This document shows, piece by piece, positions 46,316-56,754 of a stretch of DNA of 64,000 nucleotides. The number at the start of each line of letters is the position of its first letter. Positions within the stretch are counted from its first letter, which is position 1. Below the pieces are notes generated by a model. The model saw only the letters and a program-made list of their open reading frames with translations, was not told the DNA's origin and searched no databases. The DNA comes from Pyricularia pennisetigena (taxonomy: Eukaryota; Ascomycota; Sordariomycetes; Magnaporthales; Pyriculariaceae), in contig NC_043742.1 in the NCBI RefSeq assembly GCF_004337985.1, forward strand, positions 3,272,176 to 3,336,175, given 5' to 3'. A program made the position numbers and the translations under genes.

Positions 46316-49300
46316 GTATGGTTTCGAATCCTGGTCGATTTTTAGTTTTTGGGAATGGTAAATAATGCTTTTTTAAATCGTCCTCTTTTTTTTGGTTAAT
46401 TTGCTCGAAAATCCAATTTTCAATAATATTGGCGGAATAGTTCCTGGTAATTTTGGAAATAGTTAAAAGGTTCCCAAATGTTTTCTTCGTATCCATAATT
46501 TTCCCATTTAATAAAATATGTTGTTTTACCGTGGTAACGTCTATGGTCCAATATTCGTTCGATATCGTATATTTTTTCTACGTCGATTTCGATTATTTTT
46601 TATATATTAGTGCCGGGTGGTGGTGGTTCCAATAATAATACATGGAACGTTGGGTGGATTTCCATAATTCCTAATAATAATAATTTGTAATTAATTTCGC
46701 TGATTTTTTTATCGATTTTGAAAAATCCAAACTTTTTAAAATTAAATTTGTTATTTGGTCGTTATATTTTAATATTACGTCGAATAAAATAAACGCTATT
46801 TCCCTCCTGGAAAAATGGTCCCTTTATCCGATATTGGTTGGCGTATTTGGTTATTTTTTTCGTACGAATTCCAATTCCTGTTAAAGTTTTTGGTGGAATT
46901 TTCGTAGTTCGTTTGCTTATTTATCGGTTCGTGGGACCGTAATCGTGGTTTTTAGATTTCCATATACCGTAAAATTAAATTTGTAATTTGTATAAAACGG
47001 GGTTATTTTAATATTTTTATTTTTTAAACTATTATATACGAAATGTATTATAGGTAATAACCGTACCTAATTATTCTGCTTATAGTTTATATAACATTTT
47101 AAATATTGTTTCAATATCTGGTTTACTCGTTTTTTTTGTCCGTTTATTTATGGGTGGAATACTGTAAATAATTTGTAATTAATTCCGAATTATTCCATTA
47201 AAAATTTCCAGAATTTTGATGTAAAAAGCTTATTTTTGTCCGTGATAATGTTTTTTGGAGGTCCGTAATTGCTGACAATTATTTGTAAGAATATATAAGC
47301 GATTTTTTCGGCATTATTACTTTTTTTTATAAGGTAGGAAATAGGCGTATTTAATAAATTTGTCCATTATAATTAATATGCTATCGTATTTAGTTTTAAT
47401 AAATGGTTTTTCGGAAAATGGTAGTTTAACGATAAAATCCATTATAATGGTTTACCAGGCCTTACTAGGGGTTGGTAAAGGTTGTAAAAGCCCATAAAAC
47501 TTATATTTGGCGGATTTGCTTTTTGCGCAAAATTCGCAATTTTTAATAGTTTTTCCTACTTTTTATCGTATTTTTTTGAAATTATGGTGCTGTGTTAAAC
47601 GTTTCTATATTTTGGAAATTCCTTGGTATCCGTAAACTTTATTTTCGTAAATTTTCCGTGTTTTTTCCGGTATAATTACCGTATTAGTCGTTATAAAACT
47701 TCGGTAAATTGGTAAAAGGTTTCCGTTGTCGTTTACCGTAAAGATTTTCCGTGTTTCCTCGGATATTATATTTCTATAATCTGGTCCTTGGTTAAAAATA
47801 TCGGCCTTACCATTTTCTGTTTTTTTTCGGTAAATAATTTTAAAATGGAATTTTAATAGGAATTTTACCCATTTAATTTGTCGTTTGTTTAACATTTTGC
47901 TAATAGTAAAATGGGTTAAGTTTATATGGTCCGTACAAATTAATATTTCGTATTTAATTCCGGATAATTATGGTTTCCATTTTTCAAATGCTCGAATAAT
48001 AGCTATAAAGTTTTTATCGTGGATTTGGTAATTAAATTTCAATCCATATAATCTTTATAAAAAAAAGGCGCAAAAGTGTAAACGTTCCTTTTCGGTTTGT
48101 TGGTTAAATTATCTTCCGATTGCGTAATCGGATGCGTCGGTTTCGATTTCGAAAAATTTCGTTGGGTTTAGTATTTTCAAAATCGGTTTTTATATTATTG
48201 CATTTCGTAATTGTTCGAAAATTTGCTGTATTTATTCCGTCCATCGGAGTTTTAAATCCTTTTTAACTATATTGGTTAATGGGGTGGCGACCGCGCCGTA
48301 ACCCTTAATAAATTTTCTATAAAAGTTTACAAATCCAAAAAATGGCCGAACGTTTTTTACGTTTTATAGCTGGGGCTATTCCTTTACTATTTAAATTTTG
48401 AATTTTTCCATCCTAATTTTTCCAGGGGCGATAATATATTTTAGGAAATTAATTTGTGTGCTGTAAAAAATGCATTTTTCGGCTTTAACTAAAAATTTAA
48501 CGTTTTGTAATTTTTATAAAACTGTATGGACGTATTTCTTATATTTTTCCAACGTTTTGGAAAAAATAAGGATATCGTCCAAGTAAACAACGACAAAAAT
48601 GTATAAATATTCCCTAAAAATATGGTTAATTATGGTTTAAAAGGTTGCGGGGGCGTTGGTAAAACCGAAAAACATTACCAAATATTCGTAATATCCTCGT
48701 TTGGTGCGAAATGCTGTTTTCCATTCTTCGCTTTCCTTTTTGCGGACTAAATTATATATTTTTTTAAAATCCAATATCGTAAACCATTGTATTTGGTAAA
48801 ACATATTTCGAAATTCTCCTATTAATGGGAGCGGGTAGCAATTTTTTATTATAAAATCGTTTAATTGTTTATAATCCACGCATAATCGTAATTTTCCGTT
48901 TTTGTTGGTACGAAAAAGATTGGGTATTTTACTGGTAATGTCGATGGTTTCATATAACCTTTTATAAAGTTTCTTACGAAATATTCGTTTAAAATTTCCA
49001 TTTGTGTCGGATTTAAACCGTATAGTTTATGGAATTTGAGTTGGGTTCCTTTTTTTAAAGATATTTCGTAATCAAACGGACTGTGTTCGGGTAATTTTGT
49101 TTCGAATTTATGGCTAAATAATCGTATATAATTTTGGTATTTTTCTGGGATTTTCCCGTTTTTGGTCTGTTTTTTCGTAATTTATATTATATGGTTAAAT
49201 CGGTTTTGGCCTATAAATAATCGCTTTTTTTCCGATATTAGTTCCGGGGTTGGTCGTCCTTTCTGTAAATACGCCATTTGTTTTATTTAATTTTTCCGTA

Positions 49301-51892
49301 CTTTAGATTTCCTTTATAAACCCTATTATATTGGAAATCGTTTAATAATTAAAGATTTTTCCCATTAAATTTGGCTTATAACCCAATTCATCCGGGGGCT
49401 GCTCTTTTTAAACCAAGAAACTCCTAAAATTATATTTTTATTCCCTATTTCCGTAATGTCCAAAATAATTTATTTTTTTCGTCCTCAGTTTTCCATCTAA
49501 AAGTGTACGGTTTTTGTTTCGATGGTGCCGTTCCTGTATAAAATTACCTCTTTTTTTACGGTTTATAATTAATATGGTTTTTTTTTATTGTTAAAATATT
49601 CGTCGTTTTTTCACGATTTTTGGAAAAATGTAATTATTTTATACTCCGCTATTAAGGAGCGTTCGTATAGGTTTTCCATTAAATTGAATATTTGGGAATA
49701 TATGTTTATATACTGCTTTCGTGGTTTACGTAACGTTTAAAGTTTTTTATTCCGTATTTGTTGCTACCGTTTGGTACCTTATACCGTTTAACTGTTTTAA
49801 TTTTTTAATTTGCTGGATTCGCGTCGTGGGTCTTTATTCTTTTTATTTCGGGGCGTATAATTCTTTTTAATTTTGATTTTATTAAATCGGTGCCCTATTG
49901 GTGCAGGCTTTTTTCGTGCGTTTGTAAGTATTTCGTTGTCCTTAACGTTGGGGTTCCACACGATTTTGGTTATGGGTGCGGGTCCGGGTTATCGTAATTT
50001 CGTTTCGTACCATACCTGTGCTTTGGTTAATTTATGTATTTTGCAAATGTTTCGGGTGCATTCGTATTATGGGAATTATTTTTAATTATAATATACTATA
50101 AGGTAATTATTACAAAGGGTAAAAATTACCGCTGGTTTGGTATTAAATTTTATTTTAATTTCCCAATTGGGTAACTTAATGGTAATATATACTTCGTGGA
50201 TACCTGTTGTTTTACGTCGTCGTGGAAAAAAATCGTGGACTATTTTTCTGCTAAAATGCAATGCGCAATTGTTTCTGAAATATTTTACCCAAAAATTTTT
50301 TATATATTTGGGATATTTAGTATTCAAAATTGGATAGTTTCCGAAAATCAAATCGATTAATCTTATAAGCTTTTATATTTATATTCGAAATGGTATTCCG
50401 GGAAATTGCACTAATTGGTCGTTTCGGTATAAATCGATAAATTTCGTTTTATATATATAGGGGTTATTTTCCTTTGCTGCACTGTGTAGGTTTGAAAATA
50501 TAGTTTTTTCCTCGCTAGATTCATTTTTTAACTCGTTATTAAATTCGTCCGTTCAAGTTTGTTCAATTATCCGGATACGGTGGGTTTATCCCAATAGTTT
50601 TAATTTTAATTTTTCTAAAATATTTAATTCGGTAGGTTCGGGTAACTTGGCGTTTTATTTGCGTAATTGTACCGGTGGCTTGGTTTTAATAGGTACGCGG
50701 TCTCCTACTATTAAGGTCCGAATATTTTTAAATTTTTATAGGTACTATCCTGCGTCCATTTTTTCGCTGTTGTGGATTGTACACTTATCGTCGTAATATA
50801 CGGTCCAATTTATTAAATTATATCAATCCGGTTATATCTGTTAATGGGTTATAATATTTAGGTTTCGTAATTTTTTGGAATCGGGGTGTAAATCCGGAGT
50901 ATTTTGGGGAAAAAATTTTGTTATATATCCCGGTTTTTCGCATTTAAAACATTTACCATTTTTGGGATCCTTGCGAGGTTTTTTATATTAGGTCGCGTTA
51001 AAATCCATAAATCCATTATATATTCCGTAGGAAATATTATATTAACGAAACGGTTTGGGGTATCAGTATTTGCGTCCTATATTGGTTTATCGTAAAACTA
51101 ATCCCCATACGTTACGTTTTTCGCGTCGTTCCAGTTTTCGTTTGTAAAATCGGTTATCGATTTTAATTGCTAACTTTACGTACTCGGTTAAAATGTTGGG
51201 TCGTTTTTTTTTAACAAATTCGTTTTTAACTCTTTTTGTAAATTCCGCATAAAAACGTATTATTAAGGTTTCAGGGCCCCATAATAATTTGGCGGTAATT
51301 TGTCGAAATTTACTGGTATATTTGGATACCGATTTGGTTTAAATAAAGCGCATCAATATACGTTTAACCGTGCGTTCCTCGTTTGGGCTGCCGAATGCTC
51401 CCCTGAAACATTTTTCGAAATTTTCGTCATCGTCAAAAATGCGGTCGGTCTCAGTTTTACGGTTTTTTTCCTTATCGTAATCCAAATAATTTCGTAAAAT
51501 TAGTTTAAATTAGGCGAGCGTATCGCTTTTCAATAGCGAAATTACGTAAATAACTTTATTTGCGTTATTATCGAAATTATCCTCGTTAAAGTGAAAATAG
51601 GCCCGGGTTTCTATAGAAATCCCTGCAAAGTATTTGGGGTGCTATTATAAGGTAATAGTAAAGGATATTTAATATAATTCCTATTAATTCGACTAATTTG
51701 TTCAGTTATTCGTTCCTAAAATTATCGATTTTTTATTTGGAGAGTCGCGACTATTTAACGTAAGGCGTTAGCGTTAGCCGGAGCGTTAATAGTAAAGGGG
51801 GTTTAAGGGGTGGTTTTGTTGGAAAATATTATTTCGGTGATACTATTCGGTATATTTTGAAACAAAATATTAAATGGGAGCAATTAAAATCC
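46316..51892 (-). pseudogene. Gypsy-3/Gypsy-2 gag-pol, degraded
   Basis: Minus-strand continuation after the GTATG duplication, reading back through chromodomain (46480-46640), integrase (46850-47450), RNase H (47890-48200), RT (48250-49000; [20 protein letters not shown] near 48696-48640 and YLDD-equivalent near 48590), protease (50082-50351; DTKYPKYIKNFWVKYFRNN), zinc knuckle (about 50930-50970, His replaced by Tyr) and gag (51160-51520; the FTGIFGYRFGLNKAHQ shadow lies on the other strand). No LTR interrupts the stretch, so the 5' half of this copy and the outer right LTR are joined. Confidence 0.8.
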
Positions 51893-52323
51893 TGCGATTA
51901 AGGTATCGGGTAGCCTGTTTTTAGGGTAAAATATAATGGGTTAAAACAATTGAGCGTTTGGATTAGGTAATTGGGGTTTTTTGATAATTGGGGTGAAATC
52001 ATAATCGATTCCTGGGTAAGTAATAGATTAATTGCTGCTAGGCAATCCTAAGCTAAATTTTATTTATATAGTAATAAGCGCGTTTTATATAAACTATATC
52101 CCGAACGTAATTTCCTTAATTTCACTAGATTAGTAAAATCATTCCCTTTAATCCGTTATAATTTCAAAAGATTACTAAAATCACTTTTTTGGCAATTACG
52201 TGAAATTACGTGATTTAATCCTTATATAATCCCGTCTCCGTCGGTCGGGTTCTGTGTTTCGTTAGGAGGGGTGTGACCCCGCCTGGCCTTGTTGGTACCG
52301 GCCCAACTTGTCTGGTTGTAACA
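51893..52323 (-). repeat. Outer right gypsy LTR (5' LTR of the composite)
   Basis: 431 bp. It begins TGCGATTAAGG (three bases missing relative to TGTTACGATCAAGG) and ends TTGTAACA, followed by TCCTG (52324-52328), the duplicate of the left flank. Confidence 0.82.
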
Positions 52324-52328
52324 TCCTG

Positions 52329-52484
52329 GTAATAACCGTTATTATAATTCCCTATTAACCACGAATAATAAATCCATTAAACCGGATCCCAATAGTAATA
52401 ATTATCATAATATTATATATATAAAACCCCCAATTTCCTAGCATTAAACCCCAAAAAAAAGCAAAATAAAAAAACCCAAACCGA
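52329..52484. other. Host intergenic remnant between convergent genes
   Basis: Short AT-rich segment linking the DUF6589-like gene's end (left of the gypsy stack) to the 3' end of the SNF2-like gene. No feature seen. Confidence 0.4.
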
Positions 52485-55400
52485 TTAAAAAAAACGAAAA
52501 CGTTTAACAGCGTTGAATGTTTTTTTAAAAATGGGTTTATCAGCGCTACGCCTCCTTTTCCGAAATAGGGTCGCGGTAAAAAATTTAAAAACCGAACTAT
52601 GCTCTTTTTTATCCTTTTCCGAAATTGGTATACAGGGTTTTTTTAATGAATCGAATATAAATTTCTCGTAATCAAGGCTAAAATCGATAAATGACAAAAA
52701 CGGAATAACGACCGTTAAAAGGTCGGCGCTATTATTACCAAAAATGCTTTTTTTAAACAGGTTATTGGTTTCCCGGGGTTTAATAACCCAGGAACCAAAA
52801 TCCCCTATTAGGGCCCCGATAACCCGCGCGGTCACGGTTTCGTCGTAAAATCCATCGCTGTTTTTAATCCATTTTATTAATTTAACTATAAACCCTTAAT
52901 CCATAATAATTAAATCAAAATAAGGTAAATATGTACTATTAATATGATTAGTAAACGTACTACGGCCACTTTCCTGTTCCTGGTATTAGTAATTAATATA
53001 AATTAGATTTAACGTTAAAATGAAAACTGATGTTTTTTCGACCAAATCCTGTTCGTTAAACTGTTTAAAAATATTTAATACGAACATTAAAACCAGGCGA
53101 AGAGAAAATTCGTTTATACGGCGCGTTTTGTTAAAAATAAATATTAAAATGCTGGGGGGGGTTCTGCTATCCAAACGAAATAGTTAAAAAATTAGGAAAA
53201 CATACTTGCCATTATTTTGTACGCCAGGAATTATTTAACAATTGGAAATTGGATAATTTTGGGGAAACGTAGACGGGTGATATATTTAAATAACATTTGT
53301 TATATATTAGGAACGGGCGGAAAAATAGAAAAAAAGGGCATTAATTTTCCGGAATATGCAATTTTTTACCCAATCGAAAAAAATATTTCGCATTCCGAAA
53401 ATGCGCCAAAAAACAGGTTTATTTTAACCCAGGCGAATTAAACGATTATAAATTTGCAATTATATATTGCCGCTCCATCTTAAAGGGATAATAGTGCTAA
53501 TATAATAATTGGGGTGCAAATTAAAACCAGCATTGGAAATATTAATGCTTAAAATACAAACGTTAAAATTGGAGCTAGAATCGGTGAAATCGGAAACGGT
53601 TTTATCGCGTTCGGTTTGGGTCAGGCTTACTCGGATAATAATTACACAAAAACTGGTTTTTTCCAAAATAAAAGCAATAAAATTGAAAAGATTTAGCAAA
53701 TATATTAAGAATTGTAATAATTGTTACAAAAATGGAAAAATAACAGCGATAATAACATTTATTACAATTTAAAAATATTAAAAATTGTAATAATTGTTAC
53801 AATAACTGTGGGGAAGGAAAGCGATTGTCATAATTACTACTATATAGCCAATTTACGTTTAAATCCAAGGATTGGGGGTTATACCCAGGACGCGATAACC
53901 TTTTTTTTCCCTTTATACAAATTTCGACCACGCGGACAATAAATAACGATTCGTTTAATATAAAATAAATTATTTTAACTTTGCCCGACGGAGGTAACGT
54001 CTTAAATTTGATGAAGGTTTTCGAATAAACTCAATTAAAAGGAACGTCGCCGTTATATTAAATTAAAACGTCCACAATTACCGATCCAAAACGGGTTTTT
54101 CCTTCCTGTAAATTTCTTTTAAAATTTTATCGGACGTTACGGTATTTGGTTTTAAAATCCACTCCTTTTAACGCCAACATTTTACCCAATTCCGCCGAAT
54201 TAATATCCCGGGTATCGTCCTCGGCGTGGATTATTAACCAAAAAAAGTAATTAATTACCAAAAACTGCAGCAAGCGAATAAAACCTATATTAAAAAAAAC
54301 CGAAGTTTGGCGGTTGCCAGTTGCGGTATCCGTATTAATGGGAATTTTTAATGGAGCGGGACCAATATCGTCGGTATTTTTGCCCACGAATGCGGTAATA
54401 ATGTTTTTAGAAATTGTTTCGGTATTCGTTATAACGTTTTCGAAACGGTGGTTAAATTGGAGCTTTTTAATAATAATATTAAAGGGCGGAATGCGTTTAC
54501 GGGGATAAATAATTATACCGTTGGGTAGAGTAAGCCCGGTATTTACACCCCTGCGTACCGTAAATACGCCAGTATGATTAAAAATTATTAACGATTTTTC
54601 GTCTAATATGGTGGTATGAATTATAAAATTTAAAATTCGAGGGTAAAATAGCCACCATTTTTAACCCATCGATTCGAATTTTTATAAAAAGGTTTTAATG
54701 TTTTTATCGATGTTAAAAACGACGAAGTAACCATCATTTTCCCAAATATAATCGACCGTAAATATATTTTCCTAAAATATGCTTTTAGGTCGGGCGAAAA
54801 GGATTGCAATTTTGTCCCAAATTAGGGTACTAAAACCATTAATGTCCCTAATTTTGTTAATAATCGGCGTGGTAACGGTTATACCGCGATTAATGTAAGG
54901 GATAAAGCGAATTGCGCGGTGTATTATTAATTCGCGGTAGCGGAAGCATTGGGCTTCGTTTCCAATTATACGTTGAAAAAAAGTATTAAATAATAGATAT
55001 ATAACCAAACGCCGGATATTTTTGGTGTTTTCGCACGTAGAAAAAACCGGTTTTCCGACCGTTTTTGCGTTAACGGTTTATACTAAAATTATTTAATTGA
55101 AATAAATATATTAGTATAACGAAATTATGATGATTATTCTAAAAAACATTTATTAAATATTATTTTTAATATCGGAATTATCGTGGAAGTTATCGATGTC
55201 GAGGGGGCGCTGCTCTGGATTGGAAAAGATAATTTTATTTATATATTACAAATTAAACATTTTGCCCGCGTTATGGGTTTCGTCCAATTGTTTAATTTTT
55301 CAGATTAGGATTATCGAATAAAATATAATAATAACCGTACCCGCAAATTTGGGATTATATTTACGGGCGGCGAATTCGGTTAAAGTATTGTAAAACTGCG

Positions 55401-55720
55401 TTTGGGTAAAAATAGCAACCGTTCGCGGGGTATCGGTAGCGCATATTTCGGCTAAATTATAAAAATATTTAACGTCTAAGGTTGGGGAATTGATTATTAC
55501 CTTTTTAAATATCTGCGAAACAAACTTGGCCGGAACGAAGATTAAAGTGGGAAAATATCCGTCGGTATTTTGGTTAAATCGGTCGTATTAATAGCGGATA
55601 TATTATGTATAAACCGCCGTAAAATAAATAATCCTTTTTCCTATAATTATTTTATTGGTTAATAACCAATTTTTACAAGTTAATTGCTCCAATTTTAGTA
55701 AAATGTGGGTATTGAAACCA
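52485..55720 (-). pseudogene. SNF2-family helicase/chromatin remodeller-like gene, degraded
   Basis: Minus strand, N to C. A Walker A-like segment IIGKRIIYFTAVYT*YIRY is read near 55670-55600. PTLIFVPAKFVSQIFKKVII near 55560-55500 is the motif Ia region. RTVAIFTQTQFYNTLTEFAA near 55420-55360 precedes the motif II neighbourhood, with KIKQLDETHNAGKMFNL near 55300-55240 (family: DEAHxIKN...T); the DEAH itself is not preserved. The C-terminal helicase lobe is clear: SFNVCILSINISNAGFNLH-like near 53570-53515 (motif V), then RWSGNI*LQIYNRLIRLG*NKPVFWRIF near 53475-53390 (motif VI, family W-x-P...QxxxRxxRxGQ-x-x-x-V). The 3' part 52835-52485 is a 116-codon open stretch, probably the C-terminus. About 1000 codons. 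Convergent with the DUF6589-like gene. Expected role: ATP-dependent nucleosome remodelling. Dead here through stops. Confidence 0.68.
53712..53802. repeat. Pair of TTGTAA-type palindromes
   Basis: TTGTAATAATTGTTACAA occurs at 53712-53729 and again at 53785-53802, 73 bases apart. A variant, TTGTAACAGTTGTTACAA, occurs at 63726-63743. TTGTAA and TTACAA arms make each an inverted repeat. They overlap the helicase gene region. Purpose unknown. Confidence 0.55.
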
Positions 55721-55748
55721 AAAAAAAGTTAATTTAGCAAAAACAAAA

Positions 55749-55905
55749 ACTGTAATAATAATTATAAAAGTAGGGGTTGGATTGTGACGATAATTACAAA
55801 AATAGGGGCAGAATTGTAATAATAATTACAAAAATAGGGGCAGGAGGGTAATAGTAATTATAAAAATAGGGGCAAAATTCTAACGATAATTACAATTATT
55901 AGGGA
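55749..55905. repeat. 32-bp minisatellite between divergent genes
   Basis: Four to five imperfect tandem units of about 32 bp built on an AATTGTAATAATAATTACAA half and an AAATAGGGGCAG half. It lies just upstream of the SNF2-like gene (minus) and of the unrecognised plus-strand gene, i.e. in a divergent promoter position. The units share TTGTAA/TTACAA half-sites with the palindromes at 53712 and 63726. Confidence 0.7.
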
Positions 55906-55929
55906 TAATGCATATATAATTACCAACCA

Positions 55930-56193
55930 ATTTAAAGGGTAGCCAATAGCGACCAGAAGGAATATTAGGTATATCCCAATTAAACCAAAAATATTTGCCT
56001 TGAATTTTTTTATCCTTAAAAACCGATTTTGTTATCGGTATTTAAACCGTCGACAGGTACAATGTTTTAAAAAAGGCGCAAATTTTTTTACAGCAGTTGA
56101 AATCGCGTCCGAATGAAAAAGATAACCAATCCAGGGATAATTTTGGTTAAAATTGAAAATTGCGCATAATATACCAAAAAAACCGTTAAAATC
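55930..56193 (+). pseudogene. Unrecognised gene, 5' fragment before Copia-B
   Basis: A plus-strand frame reads NRRQVQCFKKGANFFTAVEI near 56044-56103, then stops and FWLKLKIAHNIPKKPLK up to the copia LTR at 56194. I read this as the 5' part of the gene that resumes after Copia-B, because coding direction and style agree, but I cannot prove the junction: the 5-bp flanks AAATC and AACCT do not match. Confidence 0.3.
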
Positions 56194-56754
56194 TGTTAAC
56201 AATATGGGTTGCGAACAGGGGGTTAGGCATTAGCCTAAGTGCGGCGTGGTGCTAGTTGCGCTGTAAAAGCCTGTAATTACAGGGTTCAAATGCACTATAT
56301 TGTTCATTAATTTTTGGATTAATAGATTTAATTCATTGGTGGGGGAAACTTTGCTTTATCTCCCTTACATACTCTCCGACATCGAAGTGGGGGTCCGCAC
56401 GCCAGAAAGCGTTCCGGTGCCGCACACGATTTTCCGAAAAATTATTTTGTATGCGTTGTTGAAAAAACACCCTCATTTCCATACAAACCATCTCTGGGTT
56501 CGCACTGATTTGCTGATTTAGTGAAAATTTTAACCAAGTGTAGGGTAGCTGATTCGTAAATGCAGGGTGGGTATAAGACCCGGTACAGGGTAAAACCCCA
56601 CTCGCTGACTTTAAATCGCAACTCCTGCACCATATACACAAAATATAACAGAAAATCCGACAGCCCCAACAGCCCCATTTCGGCACTATTTATTGTGGCT
56701 TATATACAAATAAAAGTGCACCTATAACATGCTAAATAACGCATATAATCAACA
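56194..56754 (-). repeat. Copia-B 3' LTR
   Basis: On the plus strand TGTTAACAATATGGG...ATAATCAACA, the inverse of the Copia-A LTR. Very similar to 62647-63204. It is joined directly to the RNase H coding end with no polypurine tract in between. Confidence 0.84.

Larger units (their letters stand above)
32486..52323 (-). mobile_element. Composite gypsy stack (Gypsy-2/Gypsy-3 with Gypsy-1 nested)
   Basis: The outer limits are gypsy LTR ends (TGTTACG...) flanked by TCCTG on both sides, so the whole 19.8-kb block entered the host locus as one gypsy and grew by nesting. On the minus strand it holds: LTR 32486-32918; 3' portion of a gypsy (32919-37940); LTR 37941-38381; the 3' end of a second gypsy (38382-39120); intact-length Gypsy-1 (+, 39121-46315); continuation of the second gypsy (46316-51892); and LTR 51893-52323. 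The element order and missing partners point to LTR-LTR recombination after nesting. Confidence 0.8.

Noticed and set aside
53509..53772. 87-codon plus-strand ORF with coiled-coil look
   Set aside because: Opposite to the SNF2 motif V region on the minus strand, which gives a far better family match; probably a shadow.
55200..55720. Helitron or RecQ helicase as the source of the helicase motifs
   Set aside because: The RLIRLG-x-NKPV motif VI with preceding GFNLH fits SNF2 better than RecQ or Helitron Pif1-type helicases, and no Rep domain was seen.
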